Notes under the pieces: generated by a model
Seen by the model: only the letters and a program-made list of their open reading frames with translations
Told to the model about the DNA's origin: nothing
The model's database searches: none
Position numbers and translations under genes: made by a program
DNA from: Allobacillus halotolerans
GTDB taxonomy: Bacteria > Bacillota > Bacilli > Bacillales > Alkalibacillaceae
Assembly (NCBI RefSeq): GCF_018967645.1
Contig: NZ_JAHLZF010000014.1
Coordinates: forward strand, 1 to 64,000
Direction of reading: 5' to 3'
DNA: 64,000 nucleotides
Shown here: positions 29,032 through 38,856 of the stretch, in pieces
Layout of the letters: every line of letters starts with the position of its first letter
Numbering within the stretch: the first letter of the stretch is position 1

Positions 29032-30034
29032 CCGACCCCTCCTCAGTTTGCAGTTTTTTCACTTCTTGAGTAATCGCGTCAATCACCTGCTCATCGACTA
29101 GCTGACGTGTCTGTCTGATTGCATTAAAAATCGCCCGATCGTTTGATGATCCATGTGCCTTAATGACTGGCGCTGCAAGTCCAAATAAACCTGCTCCACC
29201 ATATTCTGAGTAATCCAGTCGATCTTTCAATCCTTTTAGATCCGTCTTGACCATAGCGGCTGCAATCTTTGTTTTCGTACTTTTCATAAATACATCTTTG
29301 ACCATAGAAAACAACGTAGAAGCTGTTCCTTCAACGGTTTTCAAGACAACGTTCCCAGAAAAACCGTCCGTTACAACGACGTCCGCCACACCATCAAGCA
29401 GATCGCGCGCCTCAACATTTCCAATGAAATTCAAGTCCGCTTGCTGTAAAAGTTCAAATGCTTTCTTCGTTAATTCCGATCCTTTTTGTTCTTCAGTCCC
29501 GACATTCAATAAACCTACGCGCGGTTGATCGATGCCACGAATTTTTTTGGCATAAATGGATCCCATTATTCCGTATTGCAGCAAATGATTTGGTTTCGCA
29601 TCGACGTTGGCTCCGACATCCAGGAATAAAAATCCTCCGCCATTAACGGTTGGTAATGTCGGGCTCAATGCAGGTCGTTCAATCCCTTTGATTCGGCCAA
29701 CCTTAAACAACCCTGCACTCATGAGGGCTCCAGTATTTCCAGCTGAGATACAAGCATCTGCTTGTCCTTCTTTAACTGCTTCAGCCATTAAAACCATCGA
29801 AGCATTCTTTTTGCGACGAACTGCTCGCACCGGTTCATCTGTGCTTTCGATTTTTTCATCGGTATGAACGATGGAAATTCGTTCATGTGACTCATTCATA
29901 AAGGGCTTAATCTGGTTTTCATCACCATACAACGTGATTTCAAGTTCTTCGTACTCTTTGACTGCTAATAAACTTCCTTTGACGACCGCTTCAGGTGCAT
30001 TGTCGCCACCCATTGCATCAATTGCAATTTTCAT
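29024..30034 (-). CDS. plsX: Phosphate acyltransferase PlsX
   Basis: Makes acyl-phosphate from acyl-ACP for phospholipid synthesis. 336 residues. [20 protein letters not shown], the [12 protein letters not shown] and [15 protein letters not shown] segments and [14 protein letters not shown] are diagnostic. It starts 17 bases after fapR and overlaps fabD, matching a coupled regulator-to-synthesis operon. Confidence 0.97.
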   Translation of the reverse strand: MKIAIDAMGGDNAPEAVVKGSLLAVKEYEELEITLYGDENQIKPFMNESHERISIVHTDEKIESTDEPVRAVRRKKNASMVLMAEAVKEGQADACISAGNTGALMSAGLFKVGRIKGIERPALSPTLPTVNGGGFLFLDVGANVDAKPNHLLQYGIMGSIYAKKIRGIDQPRVGLLNVGTEEQKGSELTKKAFELLQQADLNFIGNVEARDLLDGVADVVVTDGFSGNVVLKTVEGTASTLFSMVKDVFMKSTKTKIAAAMVKTDLKGLKDRLDYSEYGGAGLFGLAAPVIKAHGSSNDRAIFNAIRQTRQLVDEQVIDAITQEVKKLQTEEGSDE

Positions 30035-30051
30035 CAGCTAATACTCCTTTA

Positions 30052-30609
30052 TCAATCCGTTGAGCGATACATTTCGAATGTCCCCGAAAATACAAGTTCT
30101 TTTTCAACATGGCTATTCACTTCAACGGTAGTTCTTTTTTTATCGGTATGGATTACTTTTGCTTTTGCGACAACCCGCTCATTTAAACGGACAGAACGTT
30201 TAAATTGGATGGAAGCATTGACAGTCAATGCTAATTCATCATCAATCACGGCTACACATAACGAGTTAGCCTGTGCGAATAAATGGTGTCCACGGGCAAT
30301 ATGGTTTCTTGAAAAAACATGCTCCGCTTGGATATCTAAAATGGAGATTGCGGACTGATCTAATTCAAGATCAATCACTTCACCAATTACCTCATCTGCG
30401 GGAAGTGCTTTTAATGTTTCATCCCAATTTTCCTGAGCAACAGATTCAATTCTTTTTCTTACTTCAGGGATTCCCAGCTCCATACGGTCTAACCGAATCG
30501 TTTGAATGCTGACCTGAAATTGTTCCGCTAACTCTTCATCCGTAATAAACGGGGTCTGTTCAATAGCTTGATTTAATTGTTCTTGTCGATCTTTCTTTTT
30601 TAATTTCAT
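30052..30609 (-). CDS. fapR: Fatty acid and phospholipid biosynthesis regulator FapR
   Basis: Malonyl-CoA-responsive repressor of lipid synthesis genes. 185 residues: N-terminal DeoR-type helix-turn-helix ([16 protein letters not shown] and [13 protein letters not shown]) and a C-terminal hot-dog fold (about 75-185) that binds malonyl-CoA, with [16 protein letters not shown]. The ATG at 30609 has GGTGGAG upstream; the in-frame GTG twelve bases earlier is part of that site. A FapR operator overlaps its promoter, so it regulates itself and the downstream plsX-fabD-fabG genes. Confidence 0.96.
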   Translation of the reverse strand: MKLKKKDRQEQLNQAIEQTPFITDEELAEQFQVSIQTIRLDRMELGIPEVRKRIESVAQENWDETLKALPADEVIGEVIDLELDQSAISILDIQAEHVFSRNHIARGHHLFAQANSLCVAVIDDELALTVNASIQFKRSVRLNERVVAKAKVIHTDKKRTTVEVNSHVEKELVFSGTFEMYRSTD

Positions 30610-30630
30610 TTGATGCTCCACCGTCCAGTA

Positions 30631-30647
30631 TTATGACTAGGTCCTAA
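30631..30647 (-). promoter_or_regulatory. FapR operator
   Basis: Minus strand TTAGGACCTAGTCATAA, a 17-base imperfect palindrome close to the Bacillus FapR box (TTAGTACC-type left half). It lies just after the -10 box and about 20 bases before the fapR start, where binding would block transcription. Confidence 0.85.
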
Positions 30648-30651
30648 TAGT

Positions 30652-30680
30652 AATATATAATACAGAACTCATTGTTGCAA
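30652..30680 (-). promoter_or_regulatory. Sigma-A promoter of the fapR operon
   Basis: Minus strand TTGCAA (30675-30680) and TATATT (30652-30657) with 17-base spacing, immediately upstream of the FapR operator. Confidence 0.75.
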
Positions 30681-30764
30681 TGATTTTTTAAGCAATTCTG
30701 TGACTCACTCCATTTTATGAACTTGTCCGTTAAACAAGATAAAAATGAATGATGAAATAAAAAT

Positions 30765-31111
30765 GGCTGGGACAAAATCTCTTAAGTTGACTCAGATACG
30801 AACATTCTAAATTAGCGTGTCGGAAATAACCGCTTCGGAAATATACTCCGCTTTTACCCACAGGGCATAAGGCGACATCTGCGATAAATCGCAGTGTCTT
30901 CTATATCGCGGGCAGCTGTTGAGCCTCCTCGTGCTTCGCACTGCGGGGTCTCACCTAGGCTTTTCCTCCCGACGCCCAGGACGGGCTAGTGTCAACGTTG
31001 GCCACAGGACGTGGCCGCATTTAGTTGACCGCAGAAGTCTCCGTATATTTCCTACGCTAAGTTAGATTGGTATTCGTGATTCTGAGTTCATAACTTTGAT
31101 TTGTTCCAGCC
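30765..31111 (+). repeat. Long dispersed repeat with terminal inverted repeats, copy 1
   Basis: 347 bp, non-coding, between recG and fapR. It begins GGCTGGGACAAA and ends TTTGTTCCAGCC. The two ends match over about 55 bases as an imperfect inverted repeat, including ACTCAGA, GAA and CTAA-TTAGCGT blocks. The interior is more GC-rich than its surroundings and contains small hairpins such as CTGCGATAAATCGCAG. An inverted, diverged copy lies at 39554-39962. There is no transposase inside, so it looks MITE-like. Positions 30681-30764 show nothing recognisable. Confidence 0.85.
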
Positions 31112-31128
31112 GTCATTCTATAAATCAA

Positions 31129-33159
31129 TTAATCAAAAATCCTCTCTTGAATTAGTGGATCTGAGAGAATCATTTCTTTCAATACACGGTATTCAGGTTC
31201 TTCGATCAAATTATCTTGAATAATTCGGACAGCGTCCTTTCGTGCAACTTCCAACGCCCGGAAATCCTCCGTCAAATCTGCAACTTTGAATTCGGGCAAA
31301 CCGCTTTGTTTTTTGCCAAAGAAATCTCCTGGTCCACGTAACTTCAAGTCGTGTTCTGATAACTCGAATCCGTCAGTCGTCTCTGTCATCACGCTCATTC
31401 GTTCTCTACCTTGTTCTGTTTTCGGGTCAGCCATCAGGATGCAATAACTTTTGCTGCTCCCCCGACCAACGCGTCCTCTTAGCTGGTGTAATTGTGCTAA
31501 TCCGAATCGCTCAGCGCCATAAATCAACATCATGGTCGCATTCGGCACATTGACACCAACCTCAACGACAGTGGTTGATACGAGCACTTGAGTTTCATTT
31601 TCCGCGTAAGCTCGCATCACTTCTTCCTTTTCATCGGGATGAAGTCTTCCGTGCATGAGTCCAACTTTTACCGAATCAGGCATCCATGCTTGCAATTGCT
31701 CATAAACTTCAATCGCATTCGATAAGTCTAGTTGTTCAGATTCTTCAATGAGTGGACAAATGACATAGGCTTGGTGGCCATCTTGGATTTCTTTCAACAT
31801 AAAAGCCAAAATACGTTCTAGCATATTTTCCTTTACCCAATACGTTTCAATCGGAATTCTTCCGGATGGCATCTCATCAATCGTCGATACATCCATATCA
31901 CCAAGTGCAGTAATCGATAGTGTGCGAGGAATTGGTGTGGCTGTCATGAATAAAACATCCGGTGTAACACCTTTATCTCGCAATGTTTTACGCTGCTCCA
32001 CACCAAAACGATGCTGCTCGTCAATAATAATTAAGCCCAATTGATCAAACACAGTATCATCTTGGATTAGCGCATGTGTCCCAATCAATAAATCAATCTC
32101 TCCACTTTGTAATCGCTCTAATTTTTCGCGTCGTTTTTTACCTTTAATTGAACCGGTTAATAACTCGATTGATAAATGGTCACCGAGTAAAGACTGTAAA
32201 GATTCTGCGTGTTGTTCAGCCAAAATTTCTGTTGGGACCATCAATGCTCCTTGCTGACCGGATAACGCTGTTGCATACAAAGCAATTGCAGCAATAATCG
32301 TCTTTCCGGAACCAACGTCGCCTTGAAGCAATCGGCTCATCCGTGATTCACTTTTCAAATCGGTTAAAATCTCGTCCAACACACGTTGTTGACTATTCGT
32401 TAGCTGAAATGGCAGGGATTGAATGAATTTGTCTAATTGATTCTCGTCATATTTTTTGACGAGCCCTTCCATCCGTTTTTTGTTTTCTTTTCGAATCCAC
32501 TGCATTTTCAGTTGAAACAATAATAATTCCTCATAAATCCAACGTCGGCGAGCGTGCTTCAAACCTACTTTAGAACTCGGCTGATGAATTTCACGGATCG
32601 CTTGCTGTCTTCCGGGTATTTTATATTCCTTTAAATACTGATCTGGCAGTAATTCTTCGACTTCAGAAAGCGAAGCCTTCAATGAATAAGAGATCCACTT
32701 TTTTAGTTGGTTCGTCGTAATATTTCCTTTTGTCGAATAAACAGGCTGAATCGTTTGGTCTTCAAAACCTTTTGGATGATACTTATGTACCGTTATTTGC
32801 AGTCTTCGTTCATCCCATTTTCCTGTTAAGGTAACTTGTTCACCTGGAATGAGTTTATCTTTCAAGAAATTCTGATTGAAAAAAACCGCTTTTACTGCAA
32901 CATGACCAATCGTAAGTGTGCACGTTAATCTAGACTTTTTCCGTCCATAAAATTGCACATATGGTTGTGATGCGACGATTCCTTGGATGGTAGCAACTTC
33001 ATCGTGTGCAATTTCTGTGAGTGGTTTCAGTTCATGAAAATCATAACGAAAAGGAAAGTGGAAGAGTAGATCCCCCACTTTTTCAATGTTCATCTGTTGT
33101 AGTTGTTCGGCTGTTTTATCTCCGATGCTTGGTATATTGGTTACTGGTTCCTCAATCAC
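31129..33159 (-). CDS. recG: ATP-dependent DNA helicase RecG
   Basis: Remodels stalled replication forks and branched recombination intermediates. 676 residues: N-terminal wedge/OB domain (about 1-200), helicase domain with Walker A GDVGSGKT, DEQH box (IIIDEQHRFG), TATPIPRT, and the C-terminal helicase motif QLRGRVGRG. Starts four bases after the sdaAA stop, so it is expressed with the serine dehydratase genes, as in B. subtilis. Full length. Confidence 0.97.
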   Translation of the reverse strand: MIEEPVTNIPSIGDKTAEQLQQMNIEKVGDLLFHFPFRYDFHELKPLTEIAHDEVATIQGIVASQPYVQFYGRKKSRLTCTLTIGHVAVKAVFFNQNFLKDKLIPGEQVTLTGKWDERRLQITVHKYHPKGFEDQTIQPVYSTKGNITTNQLKKWISYSLKASLSEVEELLPDQYLKEYKIPGRQQAIREIHQPSSKVGLKHARRRWIYEELLLFQLKMQWIRKENKKRMEGLVKKYDENQLDKFIQSLPFQLTNSQQRVLDEILTDLKSESRMSRLLQGDVGSGKTIIAAIALYATALSGQQGALMVPTEILAEQHAESLQSLLGDHLSIELLTGSIKGKKRREKLERLQSGEIDLLIGTHALIQDDTVFDQLGLIIIDEQHRFGVEQRKTLRDKGVTPDVLFMTATPIPRTLSITALGDMDVSTIDEMPSGRIPIETYWVKENMLERILAFMLKEIQDGHQAYVICPLIEESEQLDLSNAIEVYEQLQAWMPDSVKVGLMHGRLHPDEKEEVMRAYAENETQVLVSTTVVEVGVNVPNATMMLIYGAERFGLAQLHQLRGRVGRGSSKSYCILMADPKTEQGRERMSVMTETTDGFELSEHDLKLRGPGDFFGKKQSGLPEFKVADLTEDFRALEVARKDAVRIIQDNLIEEPEYRVLKEMILSDPLIQERIFD

Positions 33160-33162
33160 TTA

Positions 33163-34056
33163 TTACCCTTCTTTCGATGCTGCAGCTGGACCGAAAACTT
33201 TCGCTGCAAGTGCTCTTCCTGTTGGTGTTGCCGCAAGACCGCCTTCACCCGTTTCGCGAAGTGTCGATGGCATTGATTTTCCGATTCTAAACATTGCTCC
33301 GATGACCTCATCACACGGAATACGGCTCGTTACACCTGCTAAAGACATATCTGCTGAAACGATGGCTTGGGAAGATCCCATCGCATTCCGTTTCACACAA
33401 GGTACTTCTACTAGCCCTGCAACAGGATCACAAACAAGGCCGAGCATGTTCTTAAGTGTCATCGCCATTGCTTCAGCTGATTGCTGAGGACTTCCGCCTG
33501 CCATTTCGACGGCAGCTGCACTTGCCATCCCCGCTGCTGATCCGACCTCTGCCTGACATCCACCTGCTGCACCGGAGATCATCGCATTATTAGCAATCAC
33601 TTGGCCAAAAGCTCCCGCTGTGAATAAAAAGTTAATCATTTGCTTTCGCGTTGGATTCAGTCTTGGTTTCAAACCAAATAACACACCCGGAACACATCCC
33701 GCACTTCCAGCGGTAGGTGTTGCACAAATCGTGCCCATCGCTGCATTCACTTCATTCGTTGCAACGGCTTTACTAATGACATCGAGTACTAATTCACCAG
33801 ATAATGTATTGCCTTTTTCCATATAATTTTTCAGTAGTACAGCGTCGCCACCTGTTAAGCCAGAGGTCGATTGCACACCATTTAATCCATCTTCAACGGA
33901 TTTTTCCATGATGTCCAGGTTACGTCCCATCTCTGCAAAAATTTCTTCCCGTGGTTTTCCGGTTTCTTCAACTTCTTGTCGAATCATTACTTCAGCAATA
34001 GGGATATTATTTTCTTCGGCTGCCTGAATCAATTCACTAACGTTTTTAAATAACAT
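33163..34056 (-). CDS. sdaAA: L-serine dehydratase, alpha subunit
   Basis: Iron-sulfur L-serine deaminase, converting serine to pyruvate and ammonia. 297 residues. Cysteines for the 4Fe-4S cluster are visible in CATPTAGSAGCVPG and CDPVAGLVEVPCVKRN, with the GAAGGCQAEVGSA segment typical of the catalytic subunit. Lies 23 bases after sdaAB, which supplies the ACT-type partner subunit. Confidence 0.96.
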   Translation of the reverse strand: MLFKNVSELIQAAEENNIPIAEVMIRQEVEETGKPREEIFAEMGRNLDIMEKSVEDGLNGVQSTSGLTGGDAVLLKNYMEKGNTLSGELVLDVISKAVATNEVNAAMGTICATPTAGSAGCVPGVLFGLKPRLNPTRKQMINFLFTAGAFGQVIANNAMISGAAGGCQAEVGSAAGMASAAAVEMAGGSPQQSAEAMAMTLKNMLGLVCDPVAGLVEVPCVKRNAMGSSQAIVSADMSLAGVTSRIPCDEVIGAMFRIGKSMPSTLRETGEGGLAATPTGRALAAKVFGPAAASKEG

Positions 34057-34079
34057 GCTGTTTCCCTCCCCCTTATTCT

Positions 34080-34742
34080 TTATTCCGAAATAGAAATAAC
34101 GCTTAAAATATGTTCACAGCCTTCCAAATTTTCCATAATCTCATCTGGAATCCGTTGATCGGTTTCGATAATCATCATCGCCTCTTTTCCTTTGTCACGA
34201 CGAGATACTTCCATATGACCGATATTAATTTTGTTGTCTGCCAAAACGCTCGTCACAGATGCAATGGCACCGTGGCGATCATTATGCAAGACAAGGATTG
34301 CCGGATTTTCACCGCTTAATCGCAGTTCAAATCCATTAATTTCAGTAATCTCAGCCTTTCCTCCACCAATCGAAATGCCAACGAGTTCGAAATCGCTTTC
34401 ATCATCCCCGATTTTTATACGTGCTGTGTTCGGATGATCCGAAGCTCCTTCTTCTTCGATGAATTCAACCGTCAGCCCTGCTTCTTCCGCTAACTGGAAA
34501 GCTTCTCTAATGCGTTCATCAAATGTGTCAAAATCCAATAACCCACCGACAATCGCTACATCCGTACCGTGACCTTGATACGTTTTTGCAAAAGAACCAT
34601 ACAAAAGGATTTTGGCCCATTTTGGTTGACGTCCATATAATTGACGCGCCATCTTTCCAATTCTTGCAGCTCCTGCAGTATGTGAACTTGACGGACCAAT
34701 CATTACCGGACCAATTACATCAAAAACCGATCTAAACTTCAT
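34080..34742 (-). CDS. sdaAB: L-serine dehydratase, beta subunit
   Basis: 220-residue partner of SdaAA. The N-terminal part contains the conserved DVIGPVMIGPSSSHTAGA and GHGTDVAIVGGLL segments; the C-terminal ~75 residues (ILVLHNDRHGAIASVTSVLA) form an ACT domain likely sensing serine. First gene of the sdaAB-sdaAA-recG unit, behind a visible sigma-A-like promoter. Confidence 0.96.
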   Translation of the reverse strand: MKFRSVFDVIGPVMIGPSSSHTAGAARIGKMARQLYGRQPKWAKILLYGSFAKTYQGHGTDVAIVGGLLDFDTFDERIREAFQLAEEAGLTVEFIEEEGASDHPNTARIKIGDDESDFELVGISIGGGKAEITEINGFELRLSGENPAILVLHNDRHGAIASVTSVLADNKINIGHMEVSRRDKGKEAMMIIETDQRIPDEIMENLEGCEHILSVISISE

Positions 34743-34774
34743 AAGGCACCATCCTTACTTATTGTCTTATTCTT

Positions 34775-34803
34775 ATTTTACCAAGAAATACGGAAAAGCC
34801 CAA
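34775..34803 (-). promoter_or_regulatory. Candidate sigma-A promoter of sdaAB-sdaAA-recG
   Basis: Minus strand TTGGGC (34798-34803) and TAAAAT (34775-34780) with 17-base spacing, about 30 bases before the sdaAB start. Confidence 0.55.
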
Positions 34804-34833
34804 CCTTATTCGGCATAACAGAAACAAAATCAT

Positions 34834-34863
34834 TTGCATTGACAGTCTACGTACCTATATAAT
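34834..34863 (+). promoter_or_regulatory. Candidate promoter of the purine permease gene
   Basis: TTGCAT (34834-34839) and TATAAT (34858-34863), 18-base spacing; a TTGACA at 34839-34844 is too close (13 bases). The 55-base leader contains a short GGG/CCC hairpin but does not match the purine riboswitch consensus. Confidence 0.45.
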
Positions 34864-34918
34864 GTCTTTTGGGTTTCATCCCGGGTGGGTCGAGGGTTAT
34901 TTAAAAAGAAGGAAAATA

Positions 34919-36178
34919 ATGAATAGAGTAAATAATAATTGGGGACAAGAGATCTCTGCTGGTTTAATTGGCTACTTAACGACTGTCTATATTGTCGTCG
35001 TCAATAGCGCCATCTTGGCAGACGCTGGGTTAGACATGGAATTTGGTATGATTGCTACCATTCTAGCGAGTACGCTCGGTTGTTTATTGATGGGATTTTG
35101 GGCAAAGCTGCCACTCATCATCATACCTGGAATGGGTGTCAATGCGTTATTCACCTACTCCATCGTTCAACAATATGATTATTCGTATGGAGAAGGCCTA
35201 GGCGTTGTGGTCATAGCAAGTCTTGTATTCGTCATTACTGCATTCACACCAATAGGTTCTTACTTAAGTCGCTCCATTCCAACTACATTGAAACACGGAA
35301 TTACCATTGGACTAGGACTATTTTTAATATTGATCGGGTTGGAAAATGCTCAACTCATTGTCAGTGGGGACCATTCCATCATTTCTCTAGGGGACCTGTC
35401 TTCACCATTTGTCATCGTGAGTTTAGTAACGTTACTGATTGGTGTGCTTTTATTTGTTAAAAATGTACCTGCCAACTTTTTGATTACGATGATTGTTGGT
35501 ACCATGCTTACTTTTGTATTCGGACTTTCAGAACAGGAGCCGATTACCATTTCACTCAGTAGCATAACAGATGGATGGGTTGCGCCTGAGTTTCATCACA
35601 TCGGACAAATAACATTTTGGGCAGCTGTTTTACCCCTTGCTCTTGTCTTGATTTTCGAAACAATTGGCATTCTACAAGGACAGGTTGACATGCTCGAAAA
35701 GCCTGAGCGATATAAAGTAGGCAGTAAAAGCTCTTCTATCGCTGCTTTATTTAGTGGCTTTTTCGGTACATCACCAACAATCCCGGCTGCAGAAAACGCC
35801 GCAGTAATTGCCGCGAAAGGACGAACAGGCCTGGCAAGTGTCGTTGCTGGTGTACTCTTTTTATCAACCATCTTACTGATCCCTTACATCAGCATGATTC
35901 CAGCAAATGCAATCAGTCCGATTTTAATCATCGTTGGTGTGCTAATGATGCAAAACATTAAACACATTAATGTAAATGATCTGACGGAAGCTTTTCCGAT
36001 GTTCTTGATCATGTTCATGATTCCATTTACGTACAGCATTGCAGATGGAATGGCATTTGGGTTTATCGCTTATCCGTTGATAAAATATTTTACAGGAAAT
36101 AAAGAAGCAACCACTCCGATTCTATGGGTGATCGCCGGATTATTTGTCTTGGAGTTTATCGTCAAGGCAACGATGTAA
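34919..36178 (+). CDS. NCS2/AzgA-type purine (hypoxanthine/guanine) permease
   Basis: 419-residue membrane transporter with about 12-13 hydrophobic helices. GMGVNALFTYSI (conserved N-terminal motif), FETIGILQGQVDML and GTSPTIPAAENAAVIAAKGRTG correspond to the PbuG/PbuO/AzgA group that imports hypoxanthine, guanine or adenine. The exact purine cannot be told. The ATG at 34919 has AAGAAGGAAAA upstream; the longer frame to 34862 overlaps the promoter. Plus-strand gene inserted next to sdaAB, at the edge of the accessory block. Confidence 0.9.
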   Translation: MNRVNNNWGQEISAGLIGYLTTVYIVVVNSAILADAGLDMEFGMIATILASTLGCLLMGFWAKLPLIIIPGMGVNALFTYSIVQQYDYSYGEGLGVVVIASLVFVITAFTPIGSYLSRSIPTTLKHGITIGLGLFLILIGLENAQLIVSGDHSIISLGDLSSPFVIVSLVTLLIGVLLFVKNVPANFLITMIVGTMLTFVFGLSEQEPITISLSSITDGWVAPEFHHIGQITFWAAVLPLALVLIFETIGILQGQVDMLEKPERYKVGSKSSSIAALFSGFFGTSPTIPAAENAAVIAAKGRTGLASVVAGVLFLSTILLIPYISMIPANAISPILIIVGVLMMQNIKHINVNDLTEAFPMFLIMFMIPFTYSIADGMAFGFIAYPLIKYFTGNKEATTPILWVIAGLFVLEFIVKATM

Positions 36179-36212
36179 AAGAAAGCACCTCAGGGATTTG
36201 AGGTGCTTTCTT
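36179..36212. terminator. Bidirectional terminator between purine permease and ABC permease genes
   Basis: AAGAAAGCACCTCA (36179-36192) and TGAGGTGCTTTCTT (36199-36212) form a 14-bp perfect stem with a 6-base loop; T-rich on both strands, serving the convergent genes. Confidence 0.93.
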
Positions 36213-36234
36213 ATAGTCTAATTAGGATAGACGT

Positions 36235-38856
36235 TTAAGCAGATAGACTGTTTGTTTTGATATGTTTCCTGCGCAATAACCTTTCGATAAAGATTCTAGA
36301 TATGAACATGACTACGCTAAACAATACCAAGCAAACACCTATAATTAAGATGATATGGCTTAAGCTAATCGAAAATAAAATAGCGTAGACAAACGTACTT
36401 AAGATCATCCCCAATACAACGGCCACTGAGCTCCAAATGGCAATTTCTTTTAATAATAAGCGGGATATATCTTTTAAACTCCACCCAATTGAGAGATAGG
36501 TTGTAATTTCTTTTTCCCGCTCTCTTAATAAAGAATAGTTACTTTCTAACAAGGTGATTATTCCTAGAATATACGTAACTACGAGGATGATTGTATGCCA
36601 AGCATTAATCTGGACATTAACAAATTCACCTAATGCGGTTACATTGGTCGTCGTCACCGTACCTGTTAACGCCAAATAAACAATTGAATTTAAACTACTG
36701 ACCAAAAACAGTTGTACAAAGGTTGTCCGAATATGTTTTTGATAAAAAGCTAAGTTTTTACTGACTAAAGAATTTTTTCTTTTGATTTTTTCACCATTCA
36801 TTCGCTTCTTCCCTTTTGAACTGGTGATTTGTTTCGTATAGTAATGATTCATTACAAGCATGAAAATGAGAAATGAAATCGCTGAACAAATAAATAAGAA
36901 AAGTAAATCCCATTCCATGACTGAAAAAGCAGGGATTGCCACAACAAAAGGAACGGCTATTCCGATGCTCGTCAATATCAATAATAGATTCTCTTGTTTT
37001 CCAATTCGTCTGATATCACGATTTAACCAACCCATTTGTTGATACAAAAGAATGTCTTTTTTATTAACGACAGACCAAAAATGTGAACGATTCAGCATGT
37101 AAGTTAACACAACTAAGACAAACAATAAGCCAAGAAGCAGGTTGGTCAAACTCCACTCAGAGATAATAGTTCCAGCTGCTCCTAAAGTCGTCCACGATTC
37201 TTTGACTGTACCGATATTCTCAACGTCCATTTCCATCGTTTGCGGTGATGACCCTGCAATCTTGGTCACCATGAGACCTATCTCTTCCAATTCATCAGTG
37301 ATGGCATCAATTTTCTGGATTGATTCATCCGTGTAACCCGTAATTCCAGCAACTTTAATCCGGATTGCATCAATCGGTTGATCACCTTTGACAAGGACAG
37401 AACTCTCGATATTCGTTACACCTTTAGCCGGGGGAGTAATAAAACTTCCCGGTGTCAAGGTCGGTTTCAATTCCACCTCATTGCCATTTTCATCTTTCCC
37501 GTATACCGGAGAAAATTGATAGATTCCGAGCGGACTGGATGCCAAATCGATATCCCTTTCCCCAAAATCTATGGTATCAACAGGATCGAGTATAACAACG
37601 TCTTCTCCTTGATCGGAGGCTTCTTCACTTGTCATCCCTTTCTTGATAATTTCCCGATACGTCGGAATACCGTTTTCTTCACCGGCTTGCTTGATTTGAA
37701 TACCTTCACCGCTTAAATCATAACTTGGATATCCGGCTTGATAATAAATTGGGTTATTTAAGAAGTCATACATTTCAAAATAGCGTCCGCCAAATAATTC
37801 TGGATGATCAGCCAAATGGCGAACAGATCCATCTTCAAAAAGGATGATTCCATTTTGATGAAAGGACTTCAATTCTTTACCTAAGTCGGCGGTAAACTCA
37901 AAAACTTCATCTCTTGGTATGGCTTGTAAATCGTTGATGAGTAACTGACGCTTTTCTGCATATTCCGGATCAAGTAACTGATAGAAATCATGAGGATAAT
38001 CATCAACTGTACTGCCTATATCATATCTTTCTCTTAATGCGACAACTTCAGTAGGTTCGATGTCAAGCGTTGCAGCTGTTACGTTGGCTTTCAAGGTGGG
38101 TGATGGACCTTCAATCTCTAGTACTGGCAATAATGGTGAGTTGGGGAATCCATTTTGCTGAAATTGATAGGCTGGGCCTCTGATGGTCTGTTCAGGATCA
38201 ATTTTATCAAAAGAAACACCGACCAGTTTTTCCTCTTCCTCCGGGTCAATTCCCACGACAAGTTGATACGTGCTAGGCATTAAAAAATTTGGCGCTTCAT
38301 CTTTACAATAATTCAGTAGTTCACGGTTATCCGTGAAGAATTCATATTTTGGATGAACTGGTTTACCATCTACTTCAATTCCAGACTCTAATAAATAGCA
38401 CATTTGCCGGTTACCGACTGGATAAGAATTAATTCCATCTTCTGTGAAAAACGTTGTTTCATAATAGCTGCTTGTATCCAGAAACATAACACCAAAATTC
38501 GAAGTCACCCCTGTAAAATAACCTAGAGATGCGACAGGTGCGGCAATTTCGATATCTTCTCGATCTCGAATTTGTTCCCATTGCTCAATCGAAATACCAC
38601 CCTGACCAAAACCAATATAGTTTTCAGGTACGATACCCAGTTCTTCCTCCAATGGATGTTGATTGCCTTCTGCTCTAACCAATAAATCATAACTGCCTCG
38701 TGCATAATGGGATATATTACTTTCTACATCTTGTTGTAAGTTGAAAACAGAATGGATGGCTACAGGAAAACAAAGTAAAATGAAAAAGAAAGCGATCATG
38801 AAAATACCAGAATACCATTTATTTCGTTTAGCCTTTAAAAAACTCAAACGATTCAT
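36235..38856 (-). CDS. Large FtsX-type ABC transporter permease
   Basis: 873-residue membrane protein: one helix near the N-terminus (about 16-37), a ~540-residue extracellular domain, then about seven helices arranged as two FtsX-like blocks (about 575-695 and 730-865). The extracellular part has no recognised domain; it repeats the phrase EIEGPSPTLKANV-like beta-rich stretches. The ATG overlaps the ATPase stop by four bases, so the two form one transporter. Such MacB/FtsX-like pairs act in peptide export, peptide defence or envelope signalling rather than import. Substrate unknown; a secreted small protein is encoded just upstream. Confidence 0.82.
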   Translation of the reverse strand: MNRLSFLKAKRNKWYSGIFMIAFFFILLCFPVAIHSVFNLQQDVESNISHYARGSYDLLVRAEGNQHPLEEELGIVPENYIGFGQGGISIEQWEQIRDREDIEIAAPVASLGYFTGVTSNFGVMFLDTSSYYETTFFTEDGINSYPVGNRQMCYLLESGIEVDGKPVHPKYEFFTDNRELLNYCKDEAPNFLMPSTYQLVVGIDPEEEEKLVGVSFDKIDPEQTIRGPAYQFQQNGFPNSPLLPVLEIEGPSPTLKANVTAATLDIEPTEVVALRERYDIGSTVDDYPHDFYQLLDPEYAEKRQLLINDLQAIPRDEVFEFTADLGKELKSFHQNGIILFEDGSVRHLADHPELFGGRYFEMYDFLNNPIYYQAGYPSYDLSGEGIQIKQAGEENGIPTYREIIKKGMTSEEASDQGEDVVILDPVDTIDFGERDIDLASSPLGIYQFSPVYGKDENGNEVELKPTLTPGSFITPPAKGVTNIESSVLVKGDQPIDAIRIKVAGITGYTDESIQKIDAITDELEEIGLMVTKIAGSSPQTMEMDVENIGTVKESWTTLGAAGTIISEWSLTNLLLGLLFVLVVLTYMLNRSHFWSVVNKKDILLYQQMGWLNRDIRRIGKQENLLLILTSIGIAVPFVVAIPAFSVMEWDLLFLFICSAISFLIFMLVMNHYYTKQITSSKGKKRMNGEKIKRKNSLVSKNLAFYQKHIRTTFVQLFLVSSLNSIVYLALTGTVTTTNVTALGEFVNVQINAWHTIILVVTYILGIITLLESNYSLLREREKEITTYLSIGWSLKDISRLLLKEIAIWSSVAVVLGMILSTFVYAILFSISLSHIILIIGVCLVLFSVVMFISRIFIERLLRRKHIKTNSLSA

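Noticed and set aside
34864-34918. Possible purine riboswitch in front of the purine permease
   Set aside because: The leader is only about 55 bases and lacks the conserved purine aptamer loops; only a short GGG/CCC hairpin is present.
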